Notes: generated from the letters alone by a model not told the origin. Numbered from the stretch's first letter, positions 20,214-28,934 are shown. The stretch is DNA of 42,482 bases from Chitinophagaceae bacterium (GCA_016713085.1 JADJPV010000003.1:1-42482); one strand, 5' to 3'. Numbers and translations: made by a program.

Positions 20214-20228
20214 AATGAAGTCCTTTTC

Positions 20229-20267
20229 CGTCGGCCCGGGGTCTGGCCTTAGCCGACCCCCCCGGGA
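20229..20267. repeat. GC-rich inverted repeat after the HNH gene
   Basis: CGTCGGC (20229-20235) can pair with GCCGAC (20252-20257), and CCCGGGGTC (20236-20244) mirrors GACCCCCCCGGG (20255-20266) with three extra C. This is far more GC-rich than the surroundings and begins 16 bases after the HNH stop. It could be a terminator-like structure or a mobile palindromic repeat marking the cassette edge. Confidence 0.55.
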
Positions 20268-20374
20268 GTTTGAAATCTTTTTCTTTCTCCCCATTCTAAC
20301 TTACCGCTTCTTGCTTCTAACTCCTTATTCCCCTCCTAAAAACCTCATTCCCACCCACCCACTTAAACCGTATT

Positions 20375-20604
20375 CTGCAGTCGCTTGAACGATAGCTGCA
20401 GCGTCTTGAACGATGTCTACACTGTCTTTTTTTCATTCTGCGCTGCCTTTATTACATTCTGCAGTCTCTTGAACGATAGCTGCAACAGCTTTATTCACAT
20501 CCGCAGTTTCTTTATTCACAGCTGCACTGTCTTTTTTCATTCTGCACTGCCTTTATTACATTCTGCAGCGTCTTGAACGATATCTACAGTCGCTTGAACA
20601 ATAA
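20375..20604. repeat. Tandem array of eleven 21-bp units
   Basis: Eleven units in strict 21-base register (one unit is 20), each starting CTGCA or CTACA. Two main types alternate: CTGCAGTCGCTTGAACGATAG and CTGCACTGCCTTTATTACATT. It fills most of the 506-base gap between the HNH gene and the next gene. Spacing is a multiple of three. On the minus strand it reads as heptapeptides of the IVQDAAE / VNKETAD kind, but stops and the lack of a start codon argue against translation. The 20268-20374 portion of the gap is featureless C/T-rich DNA. Confidence 0.85.
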
Positions 20605-20652
20605 CAAAAATCCATTTTTATAGAACTGAAAAACACTTACCGCAAAGTGGTA

Positions 20653-20682
20653 TTGCATAAAAAATGCACGCATACTATTTTG
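20653..20682 (+). promoter_or_regulatory. Possible Bacteroidota-type promoter
   Basis: TTG at 20653 and TACTATTTTG at 20673-20682, separated by 17 bases, loosely match the -33 TTG / -7 TAnnTTTG pattern, about 38 bases before the next start codon. The -7 box is one base too long, so this is tentative. The overlapping GCAT-AAAAA-ATGC dyad is also visible. Confidence 0.25.
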
Positions 20683-20719
20683 GAGTTTCATTTTTTTTTA
20701 ACATCAAAACCTTTTTATC

Positions 20720-21626
20720 ATGGACTCAAGAAATGAAGCAAAACTCAGTATGTACAACGCAGTACTTACACACATCGAAGCCAATGCAGTAATCACCGCA
20801 ACCGTTCCTGCGTTTGCAACTGTAGCAACAACACTCCGCACCACTTACGACAACATCATCGATGCAGCGCAACAGGAAACACTCGCCATTACAGGTATTA
20901 CAATGGACAAAACACAGGCACGCCTTGCACTCTGTAACGAAGCAGCAGGTATTGCAGCAGCCATCTTTGCTTATGCCTCTTCTATTTCCGACAACGAAAT
21001 GAAAGAACAGGTAAACTATCCCGTTTCAAAACTGCAAAACACAAACGATGAATTATTAATCCCCGTCTGCAATAACATTTTAAGTATTGCAACAACAAAT
21101 GCAGCAGCAATTATTCCTTATGGAGTAAGCGCCGCAAGAGTAACAGCCTTTGAAGATATCATTGAAGATTATCAGAATCTAATTCCTAATCCACGCAATG
21201 CAGTTTCAAACCGTTCCGCCGTTCGCACATCACTCAAAAATTTATTTAAAGATGCCGATCTCATATTTAAATCACAGCTCGATAAACTGGCACTGCAATT
21301 CAAAACAACAGAAGAAGATTTTTACAACACATACAGAAACAACCGCATCATATTAGATGCAGCAACATCTAACACAGGCAACAGGCACAATAACCGATAG
21401 CGTAACAAACCTGCCAATTCCAAACGTTACCATTAACGTAGTCGATGAGTTATATACAGCAACATCAGATGCCACCGGCGATTACACAATAAAAATTCCT
21501 GTACCCGGTACATACAACCTCACATTCCTGGCAGGAGGTTACAATACCAAAGTACAAAACGGAGTAGTAGTAACACTCGGTCAGTCCACAGCACTCAACA
21601 TTCAACTCGTACCATTGCCTGTTTAA
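20720..21626 (+). CDS. Hypothetical protein with C-terminal carboxypeptidase-regulatory-like domain (one frame break)
   Basis: About 302 residues after closing a break near 21370. The first ~215 residues are helical and Ala/Asn/Thr-rich (MDSRNEAKLSMYNAVLTHIE ... FKTTEEDFYNTYRNNRIILD), with no signal peptide. The last ~80 form a beta-sandwich repeat (GTITDSVTNLPIPNVTINVV, ATGDYTIKIPVPGTYNLTFL, GGYNTKVQNGVVV), typical of the carboxypeptidase-regulatory/DUF4480-like domain found widely in Bacteroidota. Exact role unknown; similar proteins are small, abundant and cytoplasmic or envelope-associated. It is preceded by the 21-bp array and followed by a strong terminator. Confidence 0.75.
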
Positions 21627-21651
21627 TATAAAAACACATCATTCATAAATC

Positions 21652-21677
21652 AGCCGGTTAATCACCGGCTTTTTTTA
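21652..21677 (+). terminator. Rho-independent terminator
   Basis: AGCCGGT (21652-21658) pairs with ACCGGCT (21664-21670), a 5-base loop TAATC, followed by a run of T. It follows the carboxypeptidase-regulatory-like gene by 25 bases. Confidence 0.88.
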
Positions 21678-21694
21678 TTGCTGCCTTTTGCATT

Positions 21695-21768
21695 GCCGTA
21701 CAAGAGTCGAGACGCTTCGGTCTCGATGCCGATTGAAACGTCGGCATGCAACGCAAGGAACGATGCTA
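21695..21768. repeat. Composite palindromic dispersed repeat
   Basis: Contains two hairpins, CGAGAC-GCTTCG-GTCTCG and ATGCCGA-TTGAAAC-GTCGGCAT (one bulge), set inside gccgtacaagagt ... acgcaaggaacgatgc. The outer part matches 14030-14075 in reverse complement, which lacks the hairpin pair. Non-coding. Confidence 0.7.
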
Positions 21769-21809
21769 TGAAATATAACTGCCGGTTACATTATTATTGT
21801 CTTTCGTTT

Positions 21810-22912
21810 TTACAGCAACCTGTAGCTTGTACTTCGTCCTCCGCCAACTTCCTGTATAATTACTTTTTTCTGCAACAGATCCTGCAGATCTCTCAATGCA
21901 GTATCGGCAGAGCTTTTGGTGAGGGCTGCCCATTTGGAGCTGGTGAGTTTTCCTTCGAAACCGCTGAGCAGTTTATTAATCATAAGCTGCTGCCTGTTAT
22001 TAAACTGTGTGGAGGCATGCTGCTCCCAAAACTTTGCTTTTTAAAAACGGCAGTGAGTGTTTCGGTGGTTGCAGCAAGGGCACGGTTGAAACAGTTGAGA
22101 AACCAGAGCAGCCATTCAGTAATATCAAGGGTTCCTTTTTGTGTTTGTTCGAGCAGTTGGTAATACGCTGTGCGTTCTTTGCGGATTTGTGTGCTCATGC
22201 TGTAAAAACGATGCGGGGTGTTATCAGTTCGGGCCAGCTGCAGATCGGTAATGGCACGGGCAATACGGCCATTGCCATCATCGAAGGGATGGATGGTTAC
22301 AAACCAGAGATGTGCAATGGCTGCTTTTATCAGGGGATCAGTGTTGTGCTCTGTGTTAAACCAATGGAGGAAGCGGTTCATTTCATTAGTTAATTTGTCA
22401 GCATCGGGTGCTGTAAAATGTACCTGCTCCCGGCCCATGGGCCCGGATACTACCTGCATGGGATCGTTCTTACTGTTGGTTCTCCAGTTGGCTACTTCAA
22501 TTTTTAGCATGCCGCTTCTGCCCGTGGGAAACAGAGCTGCATGCCAGCCGAATAAACGTTCTGCTGTTAAGGGATGGGTGTACTGTTGTGTGGCATCGAG
22601 CATCATTTCCACTACACCGTCTACCTGCCGGTCGGAGGGTACAAGACCGGCGATATCCATACCTAACCTGCGTGCAACGGAAGATCTTACCTGTTCTGCA
22701 TCGAGCAGTTCGCCTTCAATTTCACTCGACTTGAGTACATCCATGGTGATTGTTTGCAGGGAGGCTTCTTTCTGTAAAGAAAAGCCGAGGTTTTCCATTT
22801 GGCCCAATATGCGCCCCTGCTGATGACGAACTTCGGCTAAAAGTGAGGCAATGCTTTCCAGGTTCCAGTGAAAGGAGGGCCAGTTGGGGAGTTGATGGAT
22901 GTAAACGCTCAT
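21810..22912 (-). CDS. Fic-family protein with N-terminal Fic_N-like helix and C-terminal winged helix (one frame break)
   Basis: About 367 residues once a break near 22035 is closed; without that the C-terminus is lost. An inhibitory motif SSEIEGE (residues 62-68, matching S/TxxxEG) precedes the Fic active site HPFDDGNGRIAR (His208). The restored tail, QLMINKLLSGFEGKLTSSKW then ALRDLQDLLQKKVIIQEVGG, is a winged-helix DNA-binding domain. Fic proteins of this type modify target proteins with AMP and can repress their own promoter. The two perfect or near-perfect palindromes directly upstream are the obvious operators. Target unknown. Confidence 0.9.
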
Positions 22913-22924
22913 TGTCCGCAGTAT

Positions 22925-22955
22925 TTGCGGTGAATATACAGCTTATTCACCGCAA
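22925..22955. promoter_or_regulatory. Operator palindrome O1 upstream of fic
   Basis: TTGCGGTGAATA (22925-22936) and TATTCACCGCAA (22944-22955) are perfect 12-base arms around a 7-base spacer, starting 13 bases upstream of the Fic start codon. Confidence 0.7.
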
Positions 22956-22976
22956 GATTTTCTTTTTGCCGCATTA

Positions 22977-23009
22977 TTTGCGGAGAATAGGTTATTTATT
23001 CGCCGCAAA
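22977..23009. promoter_or_regulatory. Operator palindrome O2 upstream of fic
   Basis: TTTGCGGAGAATA (22977-22989) and TATTCGCCGCAAA (22997-23009), one mismatch in 13-base arms, with the same 7-base spacer as O1 and centre-to-centre distance of 53 bases. Smaller CCGCA-N-TGCGG dyads (at about 22917, 22969 and 23002-23018) interlock with both. Confidence 0.7.
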
Positions 23010-23018
23010 TTATGCGGC

Positions 23019-23196
23019 TTTTCTTCAATGTATAAAATCACTTATTCAGTCGGCCGGTGAATCCTGAAGCTACGAATACACGAAAGTTGCAGGGTCTTAA
23101 ACTGTTGATACAGGCTGAGCCTTGCCAGCCGGAACCACCACAGAAGATTGCTGGTTTATTACTATGAAATAAGTCTCCCTTTTTTTATTTTACCTC
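23019..23196. other. Remainder of divergent intergenic region
   Basis: No gene or repeat seen. It should contain the promoter of the nuclease-like gene at 23197 on the plus strand. Confidence 0.4.
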
Positions 23197-23721
23197 ATGA
23201 TCGGGTATTCGCAAATCTATGAATCAACATCGGGTGGATATGTGTGGCTGCACTCCAGGCACGGAGAAGATGAGCTGCAGCAAAACCTCAAAGCCTGCCG
23301 CATACTGGCCGATCATGGACATAAGATTGAAATGCTTCCAACCTTCTCAGCCTTTGAGCAGGAATTAGGAAAAGAGTTTTTACCTGATGTGTTTGAATAT
23401 AAAAACCCCGACATACGGATTAACGGAATTCTTATTGGTGATATTAAAACACCCGATAAAACAACTGTTATAAAGCAACAGACAATTAACCGGATTATTT
23501 ACAGTTGTGCAAAGCAAAAAGTAAAAGTGGCCGTACTCAATCTTGCAGAACAGGATTATACAATTCAGGATATTAAGAAAGGAATTATCGGTGCTTTGCA
23601 GCCCGACCGGAATAAGAGTATTGTGGAGGTTTGGATTATTACAAAGCAGCAAAACCTGTTTATTGCGAAACGATCAATGGTGTTTGATGAAACGATCTAT
23701 GAAGGTTTGCATATGCTTTAA
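23197..23721 (+). CDS. Putative nuclease-fold protein resembling CdiA C-terminal toxin domains
   Basis: 174 residues, intact. The core reads FLPDVFEYKNPDIRINGILI, GDIKTPDKTTVIKQQTINRI, KQKVKVAVLNLAEQ, then VEVWIITKQQNLFIAKRS. An acidic residue, a short strand, D-x-K (GDIKTP) and a following Gln-rich helix fit the PD-(D/E)xK-like layout of CdiA-CT/tRNase domains. No signal peptide or toxin-delivery module is attached, so it is a stand-alone protein. It is divergent from the Fic gene. The family link is from recall and could be wrong; a hypothetical protein label is the safe fallback. Confidence 0.5.
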   Translation: MIGYSQIYESTSGGYVWLHSRHGEDELQQNLKACRILADHGHKIEMLPTFSAFEQELGKEFLPDVFEYKNPDIRINGILIGDIKTPDKTTVIKQQTINRIIYSCAKQKVKVAVLNLAEQDYTIQDIKKGIIGALQPDRNKSIVEVWIITKQQNLFIAKRSMVFDETIYEGLHML

Positions 23722-23726
23722 AACAG

Positions 23727-23760
23727 GCAGAGCGTTAACCCGTAAGAGTTAACGCTCTGC
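23727..23760. repeat. Strong inverted repeat
   Basis: GCAGAGCGTTAAC (23727-23739) and GTTAACGCTCTGC (23748-23760), perfect 13-base arms and an 8-base loop, six bases after the stop of the nuclease-like gene. No T-run follows, so it is either a Rho-independent-like structure of unusual type or a REP-like element. Confidence 0.75.
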
Positions 23761-23841
23761 TGCGTAGGCTCCGGGCCGCAGCCCAAAGCAATACAAAACT
23801 ATAAAAATTTTATCGTTTTACAAAAGGGCCTTTGCTTTTTT

Positions 23842-23927
23842 CGGGTGTGGCAGGTGGAAGACCCCGGCAAATCGCAGGAAAGCTTGAGAGCCACGGATTA
23901 CATGGCGGGTTCCTTGCAGGACACCCG
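23842..23927. ncRNA. Candidate structured RNA or conserved hairpin element
   Basis: Nested pairings: outer CGGGTGT (23842-23848) with ACACCCG (23921-23927), middle GCAGGAA (23874-23880) with TTCCTTGC (23910-23917, one bulge), inner GCCA (23890) with TGGC (23903). GC content is higher than the surroundings. A reading frame across it is also open, so coding cannot be excluded. It lies about 90 bases upstream of the OB-fold gene, in the 5' leader position. No known riboswitch consensus was recognised. Confidence 0.3.
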
Positions 23928-24019
23928 TCTGAGAAAAAGTTCAAACGCTTTTCCCTCCGTTGATGTAATCAATTACTGAGCCTGCTGTTTATTCCTGCAT
24001 CTTCGCACAAATTAGAATC

Positions 24020-24388
24020 ATGCGTTACCTCTTATCTCTTCTTGTGTGTGTTGTTCTTACTATAGCAGCTTCTGCACAAATCACCATCAAAGCCGAAGAC
24101 ATTGGCAAACATGTGGGCGACAGTGTAAAAATTTGCAGCAAAGTTTTCAGTGCCCGTTATTTTGAACAGGCCAAAAACAGTCCCACACTTTTAAATGTTG
24201 GTGCTGCTTTTCCCAACCAGTTGTTTACAGTGGTTATCTGGAGTGAGGTTCGCAAACAGTTTGAAACTGCTCCGGAACTGTTTTTTCTGAATAAGAACAT
24301 TTGTGTAACGGGGAAGGTGGAGTTGTTTAAGGATAAACCGCAGATTGTGCTGTATAGTAAGGAACAGATTGAAGTGGTGAAGGAATAG
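24020..24388 (+). CDS. Secreted OB-fold-like protein
   Basis: 122 residues with a clean signal peptide (MRYLLSLLVCVVLTIAASAQ) and a small beta-barrel body: ITIKAEDIGKHVGDSVKICS, TLLNVGAAFPNQLFTVVIWS, ICVTGKVELFKDKPQIVLYS. The phrase VTGKVELFKDKPQI is the hallmark of tRNA_anti/OB-fold strands in envelope proteins. Periplasmic. The ligand is unknown. Single-gene transcript as far as can be seen. Confidence 0.75.
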   Translation: MRYLLSLLVCVVLTIAASAQITIKAEDIGKHVGDSVKICSKVFSARYFEQAKNSPTLLNVGAAFPNQLFTVVIWSEVRKQFETAPELFFLNKNICVTGKVELFKDKPQIVLYSKEQIEVVKE

Positions 24389-24419
24389 TGGAGTAAGAAA
24401 AAATCATTTACTTTATACT

Positions 24420-24711
24420 GTGTACACTTTACAGCAAATACTCAGCATCCTGCGGAAGCATCAGCCCGAACTGCAACGGAAATACCCTGTTGCAAGGTTT
24501 GGTGTTTTTTGGCTCTTATGCAAGAGGGGAGGCTACAGCAGAAAGTGATATAGATATTGCGGTTGAAATAAACGGGCCGATGGGTTTAAACTTTGTTGCC
24601 ATGGCCGATGAAATAGAAAGTTACTTTGGAATTAAAACCGATGTGGTGCCCAAGCGTTCCATCAAACCTGAATATTTGCAATCGGTAGAGAAGGAGATGG
24701 TATATGTTTGA
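24420..24711 (+). CDS. MNT-type nucleotidyltransferase (one frame break)
   Basis: About 96 residues from a GTG start (VYTLQQILSILRKHQPELQR) through a break in a T-run near 24510, to VFGSYARGEATAESDIDI, the GSx10DxD nucleotidyltransferase signature. The acidic DxD residues are intact. This is the antitoxin half (MntA-like) of MNT/HEPN toxin-antitoxin pairs, which adds AMP to the HEPN RNase. The stop (24709-24711) overlaps an ATG in the operon style of such pairs, but the expected HEPN gene is not present; see the next entry. The GTG start is chosen because the family begins within a few residues of this helix. Confidence 0.8.
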
Positions 24712-24763
24712 GAACAATGATCTAGAAGTAATTCATCAATCTCTTCTTGCTGCAGACAGATAA
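24704..24763 (+). pseudogene. Possible HEPN partner stub
   Basis: A 19-codon frame MFENNDLEVIHQSLLAADR overlaps the MNT stop by 8 bases, exactly where a HEPN gene should begin, and then stops. What follows (24764-24935) is AT-rich and not coding. It may be a deleted HEPN toxin or chance. Confidence 0.25.
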
Positions 24764-24935
24764 TTCTTTCTTGTTGTTATAACACTTTCTCTTTTCCAGT
24801 TTCAGAAAAATTTTTTTTCTTCCTTTTTCACGCTAACAAAACAGATGAAAATCTATTAACAGTTTATTTGTAAACAATGGTCTGCGGTTTGCCTCTATGG
24901 TATAAGAATTATTAATCACCATAAAAACAACAGAC

Positions 24936-25289
24936 ATGAAAAAAATTTTTACCCTCTTATTTGCGGTTGTAATATTTACAGCTGCCAATGCACAGAATGG
25001 TAGCCGTGATGACTGGAACAATAACCGCAACGGAAATGATATTGCCCGTGGCGATAACCGTTACGACAGGAACCATCATTACAACAACGGCCGCTTTGAA
25101 CGTGAACGCAGAATGAACAGGGAAATAGCCCGCATTAACAATGAATATGAGTATAAAATGCAGCGTGTAAGAAACAGTTTGTTTATGAACCGTTTTGAAA
25201 AACAACGTCAGCTGCGTCATTTACAGAATATGCGTGAGCGTGAAATAAGAAAAGTGCATTATGAATACAGAAGCAAGGGCCGTTACTAA
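24936..25289 (+). CDS. Small secreted, highly charged hypothetical protein
   Basis: 117 residues: signal peptide MKKIFTLLFAVVIFTAANAQ, then an Asn/Asp/Arg-rich linker and an Arg/Glu/Asn helix (ERERRMNREIARINNEYEYK). No known catalytic motif. The length and pattern resemble small periplasmic proteins common in Chitinophagaceae. Followed by a strong terminator. Confidence 0.7.
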   Translation: MKKIFTLLFAVVIFTAANAQNGSRDDWNNNRNGNDIARGDNRYDRNHHYNNGRFERERRMNREIARINNEYEYKMQRVRNSLFMNRFEKQRQLRHLQNMREREIRKVHYEYRSKGRY

Positions 25290-25336
25290 CCACCATAAAT
25301 GAATGAGCTGTTTCATTTGAATAAACATAAGCGTAA

Positions 25337-25370
25337 AATAAGAAAGGCACCGGGTGGTGCCTTTCTTATT
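25337..25370 (+). terminator. Rho-independent terminator
   Basis: AATAAGAAAGGCACC (25337-25351) and GGTGCCTTTCTTATT (25356-25370), perfect 15-base arms around GGGT. It can work in both directions. Confidence 0.9.
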
Positions 25371-25564
25371 GGAGTTATTTTTTGCCGGGAAAATGTATAC
25401 ATTCTGTTTGCTTTTTAAGAACCTTTGCGGTTCGGGATTTTTCAGTAACTTAAAACAGGGAAGATGGATTACTGCATACATAAATGCAGTTGTACATTTA
25501 TACAGGAAAGGAACTGCTTACAGCAGTGCTCCTCATCTGAAAAATACGTTTACCGGCATACAGC

Positions 25565-28500
25565 ATGAACAAAAGAGTCATTTTTCGGTTTATTAAACGG
25601 CCAGCATTCAGCGGCCTGTTCATTTTCACTGCTATACTGTTACTTACCCAGTTACTTTCTTATCAGCGCTATTTACTGCGCAAACAAATTGAACAGCGTG
25701 ATCTTATCAGCGAGGCCAACCGTGCCAAGGAGGGTTTGCAGTCGGCAATCAGTCATAGTTTTTCCACTACACAAACCCTGGCTTATATTATTGAAAACTA
25801 TGGCGTGCCCGATCATTTCGACAGTGTGGCACAGCAGCTGCTTTCAGCGAATCAGTACGTTGATGTGATAGAACTGGTAGAAGGTGGCGTAATTACACAT
25901 GTGTATCCGCTGAAGGGAAATGAATCGGTGATTGGCTTTAATATTTTAACCGACTCTGCCCGTAAAAGCGGAGCTATCCTGACGATTCTGAAAAAAGACT
26001 TTTTTATTTCCGGTCCGCTGCATTTAAAACAGGGTGGTGAAGGATTTGTGTGCAGGGTACCGATTTATATAAACAATCATTTCTGGGGTTTTTCAGCTAC
26101 CGTAATTAAAATGAAGACCCTGTTAACAGCAGCAGGAATAGATACGGGAGCCAACCGGCGTTACTCGTATGAACTGAAAAAAGTAAATCATCAAACAGGA
26201 AAAGAAGAATATTTTTTACAGTATAAGAAATCATTCAAACCAAGGCTTACTGTTCCGGTTCAGATTCCCAATGGCGAATGGAAACTGTATATAGCCGATG
26301 AACAGAGTATTACTTTTTCAGCTGTATTTATTTTTTCACTCCTGGGATTAGTGTTAGCGGTAACGGGAGGACTGTTTGCCTGGTATATTGCTTCGCAGCC
26401 ATCCCGTTTGGAAAAATTAGTGCAGGAAAAAACCTATTTACTGCAGGAGGAAGAACAGAAATATAAAAATACGCTCGACCGTATTACAGATGGTTTTGCC
26501 GCACTTGATATTGACGGCAACTGTACATATATGAATACAAGAGCCGGTAAAATGACCAATCGCAACCCGGAAGAAATGATTGGCCGCCATATATGGACAG
26601 AGTTTCCGGAAGGGATTGGTCAGCTGTTTCATGAAGCATATTTTACCGCAAAGGATGAGCAGCTGCATGTTTCTGCACAGGAATATTATGTGCAGTACGA
26701 CCGTTGGTTTGAGCTTGATCTGTATCCATCAACCGATGGGATGTCGCTTTTTTTCAGGGATATTACCCGCAGAAAAAAAGCCGAGCAGGCCATTAAGGAA
26801 AGTGAAGAGAAATACCGCACATTGGTTGAACAGGCATCAGATGGAATTTTTATTGCCAATAAAAGAGGCCGCTTTATTTCAGTGAACAGCAGCGGACAGC
26901 AGATGAGCCAGTACTCCATGGAAGAGCTGATAGGTATGACGATTTATGACTTGGTTCTGAAAGAAGATCTTGAAAAAAATCCTTTCCAGTTCAAGGAAAT
27001 GACGAAAGGAGAACCGGTGATGTCGGAAAGACCCATGCGGAAGAAAGACGGTACAATCATTCTTACCGAAATAAACGCAAAGTTTTTTTAAAAAGATGAG
27101 CGGATGCTGGTGTTTGTGCGGGGTATAACCAACAGAAAAAGAGCAGAAGAAGAGTTCAGGCAGGCCAGCCACCGTTTTGAGATGATTGCAAAAACAACGA
27201 ATGATGCGGTATGGGAATGGAAGCTGGAAACAGGAAAATTATGGTGCAATGAAACACACCAGCAATTATATGGATTAACAATGGCCGATCCTGTGCCTGC
27301 TCATTCTGTGTGGGCGCAACGGATTCATCCCGATGACCGGCAGGTTATTTTACAGAGGCAGCAGGAAACTCTTGCTTCAAGAAAAAATATTTTTATTACC
27401 GAATACCGGTTTCTTACCGGCGAAAATGTGTACAGGAATTTATACGACCGTTGCTATATTATACGGAATAATGAAGGAAAAGCAACAGGTATGATGGGAA
27501 GCATGATGGATATTACCGAACGGAAAACAGCAGAGGATGCGCTGCGTGTAAGTGAAGAAAAATACCGGCAGATTGTAGAAACAGCCCAGGAAGGAATCTG
27601 GATGATTGATGCGCAGAGCCATACTTCTTTTGTGAATAACCGTATGGCTGAAATGCTGGGTTATACCAAAGAAGAAATGCTGGGAAAACATTTGTATGCA
27701 TTCATGGATGATGAAGGAAGAAATATTTCTGAAAGGAATATTGAACGCCGCAAGCAGGGAATTGCTGAAGACCACGAGTTTAAATTTATAACAAAAGAAG
27801 GAAGGGTTGTGTGGACACTGATGAGCACCAACCCGGTAATGAAAAATGGAGATTACCTGGGAGCCCTTGCGATGGTAACTGATATTACCGAACACAAGAA
27901 AATTGAAAACCAGGTATTGAAAGAAAAGGAACTGAGTGACTCTATCATCAACAGTTTGCCGGGAATCTTTTATTTGTTTGATGCCAACAGAACTTTTTTG
28001 CGCTGGAATAAAAACTTTGAAACAGTTTCGGGTTATTCGGCTGAGGAAATAAAAGAAATTCATCCCGGTCAATTTTATGATGACGAAGGCCGCCTGCTGG
28101 TGCAGCAGCATTTTGCTATTACGATGCGTGAAGGAGAATCGGCCTTTGAAGCTGATTTTGTAACAAAGGGGGGAGAAAAATTCCTTTTACTACTTCACCG
28201 GAAAGCGTGTGTTATATGAAGGCAATCCCTGCCTTATTGGAACAGGCATTGATATTGCCGAACGCAAAAGCAGAAGAAGAAGTAAAGCAAACTTCTCTGC
28301 AGATGAGGCAGCTAACAGGACATCTTCAAACCATCCGTGAAGAAGAACGGAAACGGATTGGCCGTGAAATTCATGATGAACTTGGTCAGCAGTTGACTGC
28401 TATTAAAATGGATGTGGCATGGATCAATAAAAAAACACCCAATGAAGCAGGACTGATTAAAACGAAATTAGGCAACATCATCACCCTGCTTGATGGAAGT

Positions 28501-28934
28501 AATTTATCGATCCGTAAAATATTAAACGAGCTGAGGGTTGGTGTGCTGGATGATTACGGATTGATTGATGCGCTTGAATGGCAGGAAACCAGTTTACTGA
28601 AAAATACAGGTATTCCGATTTTTTTCCACAGTAATGAAACGGTTTTAAAAGTGGAAGAGCCTCTTGCCACCTGTATGTTCCGGGTTTTCCAGGAATCGTT
28701 AACGAATATTACAAGGTATGCTGAAGCGAAAGAGTCTTCAGCTCACTGAATACCGAAGATGACCGGCTGATTTTGGAAATAGAAGACGACGGAAAAGGTT
28801 TTTATCCGCATATGCCTTACAGCAAACAATCATTTGGTATCTTGGGTATGCAGGAACGGGTGTCGTCGGTTAACGGAACATTTCAACTAGTATCTTCTCC
28901 CGGTAAGGGAAAAAATCACCATCACTGTGCCATA
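25565..28934 (+). CDS. CHASE/multi-PAS sensor histidine kinase, HisKA_3 type (several frame breaks)
   Basis: About 1120 residues after joining breaks near 27090 (T7 run), 28185, 28270, 28735 and 28910. A transmembrane helix (FSGLFIFTAILLLTQLLSY) is followed by a CHASE-like extracytoplasmic domain (KEGLQSAISHSFSTTQTLAY ... GFNILTDSARKSGAILTILK) and a second membrane helix at about residues 245-275. Then come five PAS domains, the third and fourth followed by MDITERK and TDITEHK PAC tails. The catalytic end is HisKA_3 (RIGREIHDELGQQL) and a HATPase with IEDDGKGF and FGILGMQERV. It autophosphorylates at the DELGQQL His and signals to the NarL-type regulator 4 bases downstream. The ligand is unknown. 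Confidence 0.88.

Noticed and set aside
20385..20576. Plus-strand ORF of 63 codons and minus-strand heptad ORF across the 21-bp array
   Set aside because: Frame openness follows from the repeat period. The minus-strand reading has in-frame stops and no start codon.
20375..20604. CRISPR-like array
   Set aside because: Units are contiguous 21-mers with no unique spacers, no leader and no cas genes.
23900..23945. TPP riboswitch suggested by CTGAGA
   Set aside because: The downstream ACCC and the second conserved arm of the TPP consensus are absent, and the gene downstream is not related to thiamine.
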